DNA from: a virus
IMG/VR virus record: IMGVR_UViG_3300024433_000371
Location: 1-29,995 of that record
Direction: 5' to 3' (one strand)
Length of the DNA stretch: 29,995 nt
How positions within the stretch are numbered: position 1 is the first letter of the stretch; each line of letters begins with the position of its first letter. This document shows, piece after piece, positions 1 through 5,997 of the stretch. The notes under the pieces were generated by a model, which saw only the letters and a list, made by a program, of their open reading frames with translations, was not told the origin of the DNA and made no database searches. Made by a program: the position numbers and the translations under genes.

Positions 1-129
1 TACAGATATTATACCATACAAAGAATAAAAGGTATAGCCCAAAATACCCATAATGGGCAATAAACCACGGAACTGTGGCTATAAATCAGGTCAAAAAACC
101 ACTCTGTTTTTCTATCGTTTTGGGCAATT
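1..129. repeat. Left inverted terminal repeat
   Basis: The first 129 bases are an inverted copy of the last 129. Compared without gaps, 43 of the first 46 bases agree, as do 55 of the first 64. Beyond that, blocks stay in exact register: GGCT near 73-76, TCAAAAA near 91, GTTTTTC near 107 and TGGGCAATT at 121-129. The outermost bases are TACAGATATTATACC. Conservation in register without gaps suggests a functional terminus (replication or packaging) rather than a chance repeat. No gene lies in it, and its inner edge supplies the -35 of the first promoter. Confidence 0.9.
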
Positions 130-149
130 CGCAAAAATTGTGGTATAAT
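120..149 (+). promoter_or_regulatory. Promoter of the left-end gene
   Basis: TTGGGC at 120-125, an 18-base spacer and TATAAT at 144-149, preceded by TGG (extended -10). The ATG of the next gene is at 166, so the leader is only about 9 bases. The -35 sits inside the conserved TGGGCAATT block of the terminal repeat. The stretch TGGTATAATATCT at 141-153 is identical to the outward-reading sequence at the right end of the genome. Confidence 0.65.
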
Positions 150-165
150 ATCTACAGGGTAAACT

Positions 166-384
166 ATGAGCAGTAATGAGCAAAGAATCGAGGTAGCCTC
201 TATCCCAACAAGGAATTACAAGGAGGTCATTGAAGTTAGAGTCCCCACAAGGTTTTACTAGAACCCAGATGGGAGTTTTGATGGTATTGAGTTTGGGGAA
301 TTTAGGACTAAGCTCCAGCCTTGGGAGGAGGATATGGTGAGACGGTGCCTGGAGGAAGTGGGTGAGAAATTAGCCAAACTGTAA
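166..384 (+). pseudogene. 72-residue small protein interrupted by an in-frame TAG
   Basis: Reading from ATG 166 gives a small charged protein that meets TAG at 259-261 (codon 32) and then continues in the same frame, with no other stop, to TAA at 382-384. The residues on both sides look like one protein: ...VRVPTRFY, stop, NPDGSFDGIEFGEFR..., ending in an amphipathic helix rich in Glu and Lys. A strong promoter lies just upstream. It is either a freshly inactivated gene, a gene read through at UAG, or a sequencing error. TAG is a normal terminator for several other genes here, so a recoded genome is not supported. Function unknown. Confidence 0.55.
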
Positions 385-390
385 TTATCA

Positions 391-954
391 ATGAAGTATA
401 TTAAGTATCTCAACTATGTAATGAGACATAAGCTATATGTGGCAGGGGCCTGCTGGCTATGTGCTATTTATAGTTTTTCTTTTCGGTTGGCGTGGCTTGG
501 TATAGTGCATGACTGGAGCAAATTACTACCTAGTGAGTTTATTCCCTATGCCGGGCATTTCTATGGCAACTCTGGCATGAAAGAGGGTCGTGACCATACT
601 GGCTATTATGAGCCAGCAGAGACAAAAGATGAGGCTTTTAAGCACGCATGGTTTCTACATCAAAACCGGAACAAACATCATTGGCAATGGTGGGTAATAC
701 CAAAGGGCGATGGTCAATTAGAGGCCATTCAGATGCCCCTGCATTACCTAATCGAGATGGTGTGCGATTGGGTAGGTGCAGGCAGGTCACTACGAACTAA
801 AGGTGTTGATGTCTGGTATGAAGCCAACAAAGGTAAGCTCCTCCTACACAAAAATACACGGTTGATGGTGGAAAGTCTTGTGTTGGTATTTAGCCACAAT
901 GATGTGGAACACAAACAAGGCGAGAAAATCATGGATTTAGCTTCAAAATTATAG
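391..954 (+). CDS. DUF5662-like phage protein (possible HD-fold hydrolase)
   Basis: The 187-residue protein resembles the DUF5662 family of phage and bacterial proteins. It has HDWSK near residues 40-44, followed by PSEF and a Tyr-rich stretch, then HQNRNKHHWQWW at 90-101 and an E-x3-D-W segment at 122-127. The spaced His/Asp residues suggest a metal-binding helical fold like the HD superfamily, but no reaction is established for the family. It starts 6 bases after the interrupted left-end gene and lacks a clear ribosome site, so it is probably co-transcribed from the terminal promoter. Hydrophobic residues near 17-36 are likely helix core rather than a membrane span. Confidence 0.6.
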   Translation: MKYIKYLNYVMRHKLYVAGACWLCAIYSFSFRLAWLGIVHDWSKLLPSEFIPYAGHFYGNSGMKEGRDHTGYYEPAETKDEAFKHAWFLHQNRNKHHWQWWVIPKGDGQLEAIQMPLHYLIEMVCDWVGAGRSLRTKGVDVWYEANKGKLLLHKNTRLMVESLVLVFSHNDVEHKQGEKIMDLASKL

Positions 955-1034
955 CCCACTTCAGTTATTCTGTGCCATCCAGAAAATCAACTAGAAATTT
1001 TGTTCTAATTTTACCCCTCATAGCTAAAGGGGGC

Positions 1035-1063
1035 TTGACAAAGGTTAGGCATACTGTTACACT
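1035..1063 (+). promoter_or_regulatory. Sigma70-type promoter
   Basis: TTGACA at 1035-1040, a 17-base spacer and TACACT at 1058-1063. It precedes the gene at 1094, which also has a purine-rich ribosome site (AAAGGGGGG), so this unit has a conventional leader. The 955-1034 stretch upstream holds only a short CCCCT/AGGGG inverted repeat and no gene. Confidence 0.7.
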
Positions 1064-1093
1064 ATACCTAAGTAAGAAAGGGGGGCTACAAAA

Positions 1094-1282
1094 ATGACAA
1101 ACAGGAAAACAATTATACTGATAATACTCTCCACAATAGTAGCCTACGGAGCAACCTTGGGCATAGGCCATGCCACCACAAACGCCATAGTAGGGATAAT
1201 ATCTGGTGTAGCATTTGGGTTAGCCGTGGCGGTGGGTGTCACTGCGGTTGTAGCTTGGTTGGCAGTTGGGAGGCTAAGGTGA
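1094..1282 (+). CDS. Small two-helix membrane protein
   Basis: This 62-residue protein is almost entirely hydrophobic, with two predicted membrane helices (about residues 7-27 and 32-57) separated by a short Gly/His turn, and a basic N-terminus (MTNRK). It is the first gene of a compact cluster of overlapping small genes. Its stop overlaps the GTG start of the zinc-ribbon gene (GTGA at 1279-1282). No family is recognised. Small two-helix proteins in phage early regions include holins and superinfection-exclusion proteins, but nothing here points to either. Confidence 0.65.
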   Translation: MTNRKTIILIILSTIVAYGATLGIGHATTNAIVGIISGVAFGLAVAVGVTAVVAWLAVGRLR

Positions 1283-1413
1283 CGGTCCCGCTACCACCTA
1301 AACTCAAGTGCCTCCGGTGCGGATATGAATGGCTCCCACGCCAAGCAGAGGTCAAGCGCTGCCCGAAATGTGGAACTCCATACTGGGATAAGCCGAAGAG
1401 GGAGGGGAAATGA
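1279..1413 (+). CDS. 44-residue zinc-ribbon protein
   Basis: Starting at GTG 1279, this frame encodes a 44-residue protein with two CxxC knuckles: CLRCG near residues 12-16 and CPKCG near 34-38, spaced as in rubredoxin-like zinc ribbons. The GTG overlaps the upstream stop, and GGGAGG lies 6 bases before it, so translational coupling is likely. The stop TGA overlaps the ATG of the next gene (ATGA). The protein ends in a basic tail (KPKREGK). Zinc ribbons of this size usually contact nucleic acid or a partner protein. The specific role is unknown. Confidence 0.75.
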   Translation: MTVPLPPKLKCLRCGYEWLPRQAEVKRCPKCGTPYWDKPKREGK

Positions 1414-1622
1414 CTACGAAGCAAAAGAGTCTCTGGGGAATCATCGTTGCTTTAGACATAGTCCTGCTGGTACTGATAAAACCAGTAGTAAGTGGCTCCA
1501 TCCCTATCAATTCATTCATTGCCGGTGCGATAGCAATAGCCTTAACTAACTTAGTATTGGCAATTTTAGCAACACCAATGCCCGAAAAGAAGAACAATGA
1601 AGATTCGGCAAAACAAAGCTAA
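1410..1622 (+). CDS. Small two-helix membrane protein
   Basis: A 70-residue protein with two hydrophobic helices (about residues 9-27 and 34-56), a short polar N-terminus and a charged C-terminal tail. The start overlaps the stop of the zinc-ribbon gene, and GAGGGG lies just upstream. Together with 1094-1282 it makes a membrane / zinc ribbon / membrane cassette, which suggests the three act together. No family is recognised. Confidence 0.65.
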   Translation: MTTKQKSLWGIIVALDIVLLVLIKPVVSGSIPINSFIAGAIAIALTNLVLAILATPMPEKKNNEDSAKQS

Positions 1623-1665
1623 AGTTAAGCCCATTTCAGGCTTTTTGGGCAGTAAGGAGAGGACA

Positions 1666-2172
1666 ATGACCACCAAAACCAAAACAGTAACTAAGGAAAT
1701 GAAAGAGAGGTGCTTGGACTTTGCCAAGCACTATATCTTCAAAGGCAGGGAAAACCTAACTGAAGCTAGACGCAAAAAGCTATGGTCAGATGCGGAGTGG
1801 TTTTTAACCGATTGTCTTGAGGAAGGCTACACAAGTTGGGACTGTTCAGCTAAAGAGTCTAGCTATGCACCCTGCGACTGGTTCCACGAGCGATTCGATG
1901 AGATGTATTTCCCAAATACACCAAAATGGGATAGGCGGTTTGAGGCTGGAGAAGAGCCCCGCTATCTCAATCAACTCGAAGTGGTCTGCCGACTCGCTTT
2001 TGATGTCATAGACAATATGCCGGGAGGTGTTTGGGGAATTACTCTCGGCGAGTTGCGGAGAATGTATGATGGACAAATCCCACCTTGGCTCAATGAAGGA
2101 TGGCTGGATAAAAATCAAAACCCTGTAGACCTTAATCAGGATGGCAAAGATGAGGACACTATTGCGATTTAA
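1666..2172 (+). CDS. Hypothetical protein, 168 residues
   Basis: Start chosen at ATG 1666 because AAGGAGAGG lies 4 bases upstream; an upstream in-frame start at 1597 lacks one and would overlap the preceding gene. The protein is soluble, rich in Trp, Tyr and acidic residues, with a basic N-terminal helix followed by a mixed fold, and ends in a short acidic tail (QDGKDEDTIAI). No catalytic motif or family is recognised. After its stop, the same frame continues open into a zinc-ribbon-like segment (next entry). Confidence 0.6.
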   Translation: MTTKTKTVTKEMKERCLDFAKHYIFKGRENLTEARRKKLWSDAEWFLTDCLEEGYTSWDCSAKESSYAPCDWFHERFDEMYFPNTPKWDRRFEAGEEPRYLNQLEVVCRLAFDVIDNMPGGVWGITLGELRRMYDGQIPPWLNEGWLDKNQNPVDLNQDGKDEDTIAI

Positions 2173-2311
2173 AGTCCATATCCTAAAACGGAACGATACC
2201 GTTATAAGTGTCCTTACTATGGGATATTCCATTTTGATTTACCTGAAGAACAGCGAATAATAGATAATTGCTCAAAATGCTTGTTCTGGGCAATAGAAGG
2301 GAGATTAATAT
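2173..2311 (+). pseudogene. Open zinc-ribbon-like segment without a start codon
   Basis: Directly after the TAA of the 168-residue gene, the same frame stays open and encodes RYRYKCPYYGIFHFDLP and then CSKCLFW, which looks like a zinc ribbon with one knuckle Cys changed to Tyr. There is no ATG, GTG or TTG between the stop and the first knuckle. An ATG at 2151 opens a different frame. It could be the lost C-terminal domain of the upstream gene, a separate gene broken by a one-base frameshift, or a gene using a rare start. The Nudix gene's ribosome site lies at its end. Confidence 0.35.
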
Positions 2312-2740
2312 ATGAGAAGGCATCCCATACCAGTGGTCGCAGGCTGTATAATGAAGCAACATCCTCTACGAATCTTGTTACATAAGAAAAACGAGTCGAA
2401 GGATGAGCATGGAGTCTTACGGAATCCAGAGCTAGTAGGGCTTTGGGAGTTCCCCGGTGGCATTATCGAGGGTAGCGAATCACCACAGCTTGCACTTGAA
2501 AGGGAGATAGGTGAGGAACTGGGGATTATAGTATCCGTCGGTGATTTATTAGAAGCAGAAGCCATGACCTTCAAAGACAATAAGCCATATCTAATCTTGT
2601 TCTATCTCTGTCAGACTAGCTATGAACCAACTCCAGATGGTTGTTGCTATTTCCGTAGTGTTGATATACCAGCGATAAGGCAACAAGTGATTCCTGGCGA
2701 CCTTTTAGTGATTGATAAACTGATAAGGCGATTTGGCTGA
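2312..2740 (+). CDS. Nudix hydrolase (MutT-like)
   Basis: The protein carries a perfect Nudix box (GX5EX7REUXEEXGU) at residues 50-72, with Gly50, Glu56, Arg64-Glu65, Glu68-Glu69 and Gly71. The box binds Mg2+ and cleaves nucleoside diphosphate-linked substrates. The LWEFPGG entry to the box and the 142-residue length match MutT-type NTP pyrophosphohydrolases, which clean oxidised or modified nucleotides. In a virus it could sanitise the nucleotide pool; the substrate cannot be read from sequence. The start has GAAGGGAG upstream. Gene 2779 follows from its own promoter. Confidence 0.9.
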   Translation: MRRHPIPVVAGCIMKQHPLRILLHKKNESKDEHGVLRNPELVGLWEFPGGIIEGSESPQLALEREIGEELGIIVSVGDLLEAEAMTFKDNKPYLILFYLCQTSYEPTPDGCCYFRSVDIPAIRQQVIPGDLLVIDKLIRRFG

Positions 2741-2741
2741 A

Positions 2742-2771
2742 TTGCCCAAAAGGAATATAATGTGCTATAAT
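2742..2771 (+). promoter_or_regulatory. Promoter giving a leaderless message
   Basis: TTGCCC at 2742-2747, an 18-base spacer and TATAAT at 2766-2771. The ATG of the next gene is 7 bases after the -10, where transcription itself should start. There is no ribosome site. The -35 lies in GAATTGCCCAAAA, the same sequence as the inner edge of the left terminal repeat read on the other strand. Confidence 0.65.
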
Positions 2772-2778
2772 TTTAGAT

Positions 2779-2979
2779 ATGAAACCTACAAAACTGAAGT
2801 TGAGTCCAGAAATCACTAACCGAATCCCTATAGTATTAAGTGAGGAGATTGCAAGTACACTCAATGAAGGACGGGAGAATGATGCTGCGGCTCTTTACTT
2901 ATGTGGCCCAGCGTACCTTCTAGGGGTCGCACTAGCAGCACAAATAGTAGAAGACAATGCCAAACATCAAGACGATTAA
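2779..2979 (+). CDS. Small acidic protein, 66 residues
   Basis: A small protein with a basic start (MKPTKLKLS), a helical acidic middle and a C-terminal helix (about residues 46-60) containing a GVALAA stretch. It has its own promoter and appears to be translated from a leaderless message. Its 3' end overlaps the start of the small recombinase gene by 23 bases, suggesting the two are expressed together. It could be a recombination accessory factor, but that is only inferred from position. Confidence 0.55.
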   Translation: MKPTKLKLSPEITNRIPIVLSEEIASTLNEGRENDAAALYLCGPAYLLGVALAAQIVEDNAKHQDD

Positions 2980-3529
2980 GTACCTCACCCAGGACGAACT
3001 CAAGAATCTCCTGAAGGTTATCGACAACAAGCGCGACAAGGCTATATTCCTCATTGCCTATCGGCACGGGCTCCGGGCTTCTGAGATAGGCATACTCAAG
3101 CCTAGCGACATTGATTTATCCCGAGGCCGAATCAGAATTGAGCGCCTTAAGCACTCCCAAGGTGGCGAGTTTCCTCTACAGCCTGACGAAATCAAGGCAA
3201 TCAAGGCATGGCTCAAGGAGAGGCGGGACAACAATCCTTGGCTATTCCCAAGCCGTAAAGGACAGCCAATCCACAGGCGCACCCTAGACTACATGATGAA
3301 GCACTATGGGAAGAAGGCCGACATACCCGAGGACAAATGCCACTTCCATGTCCTGAAGCATAGCATAGCCACTCACCTACTGGATGCCGGCGCCGACATC
3401 AGGTTTGTCCAAGACTGGATCGGCCACAAGAATATCCAGAACACGGTCGTATATGCCCATCTAAGCCATCACACTCAGGACGACCAGGCAAGGAAGTTTT
3501 TTGCCAGCCCGATGATAGTTAGTGGCTGA
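2957..3529 (+). CDS. Short tyrosine recombinase (catalytic domain only)
   Basis: At 190 residues this is just the catalytic domain of the tyrosine recombinase family, without the N-terminal core-binding domain. The active-site set is visible: Arg40 (HGLRASE), Lys65 (LKHSQGG), His131, His157 (IGHKN) and the nucleophile Tyr166 (VVYAHLS). The usual second Arg of HxLR is Lys134 (HVLKHS), a substitution that would alter chemistry. It may be active with a partner, act on a simple site such as a fim-type inversion or dimer-resolution site, or process the genome ends. It converges with the full-length integrase, overlapping it by 11 bases. Confidence 0.85.
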   Translation: MPNIKTIKYLTQDELKNLLKVIDNKRDKAIFLIAYRHGLRASEIGILKPSDIDLSRGRIRIERLKHSQGGEFPLQPDEIKAIKAWLKERRDNNPWLFPSRKGQPIHRRTLDYMMKHYGKKADIPEDKCHFHVLKHSIATHLLDAGADIRFVQDWIGHKNIQNTVVYAHLSHHTQDDQARKFFASPMIVSG

Positions 3530-4505
3530 GCCTCATATTGTCCACCGGACTCGCCTTCTCATGTGCCAATATAGCATCACCAACTCCCAAACTCTGCACA
3601 TATTTCCGCGTCATTTGCAAGGTCGTGTGACCCAACAAGCACTGAAGGTTGAACTCACCCATCCCGTTTCTGAGGCAGCTTACCGCAAAAGTATGCCTAA
3701 AGGTATGAGGTGAGCACCGGGCATCGGTAATCCCTGCCCTTTTGCCAAGGCGCTTGATTAGCGACTGGATTCCACGAGCCTTGATGGGCATACCCTGGTC
3801 GCTCACCCACAAACAGGGGAACTTGTCCTTTCGCATAAGTAAGTACCTCAGCATAGCCTTCTGGGTCTCCTTGCCTACCCTGACGAACCGTTCCTTCCTG
3901 CCCTTGCCCATGACTTTAATGATGCCGTTGTCGAAGTCAATGTCGGTTATCTGGATGGCCGCCAGCTCCGAAAGTCTCAAGCCAGTATCCAAGAAAGTGA
4001 GGATGATTGCCCGGTTGCGATAACCTCGAAAACCATCCTCGCCCAGCACTACAAGCATACGCCTTATGTCCTCCTGACTGAAAGGCTGGATCACCTCTTT
4101 CGGAACCCGGGGGGGTCGCATACGCTCAAAAGGGGTATGCTCCAATATGCCTTCTTGAACTAACCAGTTAAACAACCGGTTTACGCAGCCGTAATAATCA
4201 TGGACCGAGGACGCTTTGATGCGCTCCCTTAAAACAAGCAGAAATACCCGGACATGGTTGGGCGTGACATCGCTCGGTTCTTTTGCCCCCTGGGAATGGC
4301 AAAAGGCGATAAACGCACCGATCTTTTGTGCATAATCCTCAATAGTTCGTGGGGATAATTCGTTGACTTTGCAGGAAAGCAGAAATATTTTTAGTTGCCC
4401 GTGTAAAGTTGTATCTGATTTTATTATGTCAAGATAATTCAGATGCCCACTTTTCGTAGCTAGCCAATCGGGGCGATTTGTGATATTCAGATGCTCTAAA
4501 TCCAT
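3519..4505 (-). CDS. int: Tyrosine site-specific integrase (XerC/D-like)
   Basis: This 328-residue protein has the full two-domain layout: a SAM-like core-binding domain (about residues 30-125) and a catalytic domain (about 140-310). Catalytic residues are Arg177 (TGLRLSE), Lys201 or Lys204 in the beta-hairpin (GKGRKERF), His267 and Arg270 (HTFRH), His293 (LGH) and Tyr302 (RKYVQ). It should integrate and excise the element by cutting and rejoining att sites through a 3'-phosphotyrosine. The 3' half of a tRNA-Pro gene lies 38 bases upstream of its start, the usual int-attP arrangement. It sits between the repressor and the small recombinase. Confidence 0.92.
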   Translation of the reverse strand: MDLEHLNITNRPDWLATKSGHLNYLDIIKSDTTLHGQLKIFLLSCKVNELSPRTIEDYAQKIGAFIAFCHSQGAKEPSDVTPNHVRVFLLVLRERIKASSVHDYYGCVNRLFNWLVQEGILEHTPFERMRPPRVPKEVIQPFSQEDIRRMLVVLGEDGFRGYRNRAIILTFLDTGLRLSELAAIQITDIDFDNGIIKVMGKGRKERFVRVGKETQKAMLRYLLMRKDKFPCLWVSDQGMPIKARGIQSLIKRLGKRAGITDARCSPHTFRHTFAVSCLRNGMGEFNLQCLLGHTTLQMTRKYVQSLGVGDAILAHEKASPVDNMRLSH

Positions 4506-4542
4506 ACATTTTCGGGTCCCCCAAGCATTTTTAGCTTCAATA

Positions 4543-4584
4543 TCGGGGTGAGAGGATTCGAACCTCCGACCACCTGAACCCCAT
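4543..4584 (-). other. attP: attP core: 3' half of tRNA-Pro(GGG)
   Basis: On the minus strand these 42 bases read as tRNA positions 32 to 73: anticodon loop ATGGGGT (anticodon GGG, G37), anticodon stem half TCAGG, variable loop, a complete T arm GGAGG-TTCGAAT-CCTCT, acceptor strand CACCCCG and discriminator A73. G72 with A73 is the bacterial tRNA-Pro signature. The 5' half is absent: upstream bases do not form a D arm or the matching anticodon strand, and no CCA follows. Lying beside the integrase, it is best read as the phage attachment site that restores the host tRNA on integration. Confidence 0.88.
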
Positions 4585-4633
4585 CAATATGCCCCGAAAC
4601 CAAGCAATTTACCCGGTAGGAACCCTATCCCTT

Positions 4634-5230
4634 TCACATCTGCCTTAGTTTGCGTACATACTCGGTGATAACGCCATGGATGAGGACGCCTTCAAGATGG
4701 TATTTACCACTATTGTCAGCAAGCCATTGCCTCCCATCACTATCCTCACTGTACCGCTCCACCGCAATCTCCCCTTCCATCTCTACCAGAACTAGGTCGC
4801 CGTTAACTAGCGTGGTAGCACTATCGACAATGAGTGTGTCACCATCTCGTATTTCAGGCTCCAAAAAGAGTCCTTCAATCCTATAGCCACGAAGTGTCTC
4901 TGGCGGTATCTTGGCCCGAGTACTTACCACGTAGTCAATAGGTTCCATATCCTTAATTCCAGCATACACGGGGATATAAGCCTTCAGGCTTTGCTCCACT
5001 AGTTGCCATGTATCACTTGGTGCTGTCTCCCCTACGAGTTGTGCTAATGTGATATTCAATCCTCGTGCAAGTTTCTGAAGGGTATCCCGCCTAGGGTTTT
5101 TAGGGAAACCTAATTCCAATCTATAAATATACGTTTCGCTTATACCGGAAAGCTTGGACAAACGATATTTCGTTAGTCCTTTTGCCTCCCGGAATGCTTT
5201 TAGACGGGCAGCCAAGGTTTCTAAAGTCAC
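4634..5230 (-). CDS. CI/LexA-like repressor with an inactive peptidase domain
   Basis: This 198-residue protein has an N-terminal Cro/CI helix-turn-helix (about residues 5-65; TKYRLSKLSGISETYIYRLE) and a C-terminal S24 (LexA/UmuD) fold (about 85-190; EPEIRDGDTLIVD). In active members a Ser precedes the M-x-P segment and a Lys follows on a later strand. Here those places read GLFLEP and IAVERY (Glu158), so both catalytic residues seem lost and RecA-triggered self-cleavage is unlikely. It starts at GTG with AAGGGA upstream, faces the early operon across 5231-5406, and should be the lysogeny repressor. Confidence 0.88.
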   Translation of the reverse strand: MTLETLAARLKAFREAKGLTKYRLSKLSGISETYIYRLELGFPKNPRRDTLQKLARGLNITLAQLVGETAPSDTWQLVEQSLKAYIPVYAGIKDMEPIDYVVSTRAKIPPETLRGYRIEGLFLEPEIRDGDTLIVDSATTLVNGDLVLVEMEGEIAVERYSEDSDGRQWLADNSGKYHLEGVLIHGVITEYVRKLRQM

Positions 5231-5261
5231 TTTGTATCCCTTCTAATTCCACGGTGTAAAT

Positions 5262-5290
5262 ATTCTACTTCACTGTTTGCTATTTTGCAA
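5262..5290 (-). promoter_or_regulatory. Repressor promoter
   Basis: On the minus strand, TTGCAA (5285-5290), a 17-base spacer and TAGAAT (5262-5267), about 30 bases before the repressor GTG. It diverges from the early promoter at 5328-5357, giving the classic repressor/Cro switch layout with operators expected in 5262-5380. Confidence 0.65.
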
Positions 5291-5327
5291 GCCTTGTAAA
5301 AAAAATAATAAAAAGTGCCAAAACCCC

Positions 5328-5357
5328 TTGACAAAAGGGCAAGCATTGTTTTACAAT
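5328..5357 (+). promoter_or_regulatory. Early operon promoter with overlapping palindrome
   Basis: TTGACA at 5328-5333, an 18-base spacer and TACAAT at 5352-5357. The palindrome ATTGT-TTT-ACAAT (5345-5357) covers the -10 and is a plausible operator. TTGTAAAA at 5294-5301 is the inverse of TTTTACAA at 5349-5356, so a second operator may lie near the repressor promoter. The region 5231-5406 contains no gene. Confidence 0.7.
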
Positions 5358-5406
5358 ATACAGAGTAAGCAAAAAGGCAAGGAACACCTTACAAAGGGGA
5401 AATAGA

Positions 5407-5607
5407 ATGAACGAAAGGCAGTTGGAAATCTTTAAGGCAGAACTAGAAAAACAGGGATTGAACTCTGAGCAATGGGAGGATTGGTTACAGCAAGCATCAG
5501 AAACTTGCTTTGCTTATGCTGAAACCCTAAAACAGACTGAACCCTACGCACATTCCACTATTTCAGTATTAAAGAAAGCAGAGGAATCTTTATTATCTGC
5601 CAAGTAG
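5407..5607 (+). CDS. Small helical early protein, 66 residues
   Basis: First gene of the rightward early operon, with AAAGGGGAAA before the start. The protein is predicted entirely alpha-helical and acidic, with Glu, Gln and Trp spaced as in a short helical bundle; no membrane segment or metal site is seen. It is followed after 18 bases by the Cro-like gene. No family is recognised. Confidence 0.65.
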   Translation: MNERQLEIFKAELEKQGLNSEQWEDWLQQASETCFAYAETLKQTEPYAHSTISVLKKAEESLLSAK

Positions 5608-5625
5608 CATTTAGATAAGGGGAAA

Positions 5626-5994
5626 ATGCAAACAACATTATCGGTTCTCATAAAAGCGGTAGAGGGCGAGATGGTAAAACGCAAGTTAGACCAGCGAGCC
5701 TTCTGTTCCCTACTCAGAATACACGAAACTAATTGGAGTAGAGTCAGAAACGGGAAACGCACCCCGAGCTTAAATCTACTCACCTTACTAAAGCAAAAAC
5801 TACCAGAGGTGGGTAATTATGTCGATGATTACTTGGACCACAGAAATTTACCAAAAAGAGGAAAACAGGGAAATGACGGCGGGGAAGAAAAACCTCTCAA
5901 AAAAACAGGGGTTAAAAAGACCTCGCCATACTTAGGACACGGAAATCCCGAAACACCCCCCGAAAAACCTAGCAAGAATGCGGCTGGAGGCTAA
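5626..5994 (+). CDS. Cro-like DNA-binding protein
   Basis: The N-terminal 65 residues fit a Cro/CI helix-turn-helix: LDQRAFCSLLRIHETNWSRV reads as helix, turn and recognition helix, followed by NGKRTPSLNLLTLL, the usual closing segment. The C-terminal half (about 70-122) is low-complexity and very basic (KPLKKTGVKK, PPEKPSKN), probably disordered and able to bind nucleic acid. As the second gene of the operon facing the repressor it is in the position of Cro, where it would bind the shared operators. A good ribosome site (AGGGGAAA) precedes it. Confidence 0.75.
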   Translation: MQTTLSVLIKAVEGEMVKRKLDQRAFCSLLRIHETNWSRVRNGKRTPSLNLLTLLKQKLPEVGNYVDDYLDHRNLPKRGKQGNDGGEEKPLKKTGVKKTSPYLGHGNPETPPEKPSKNAAGG

Positions 5995-5997
5995 ATT

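Noticed and set aside
4543-4620. A complete tRNA gene
   Set aside because: The 3' half is perfect, but the 5' half (acceptor strand, D arm, 5' anticodon strand) cannot be formed from the adjoining bases; the short CGGGG pairing gives only a 53-base structure.
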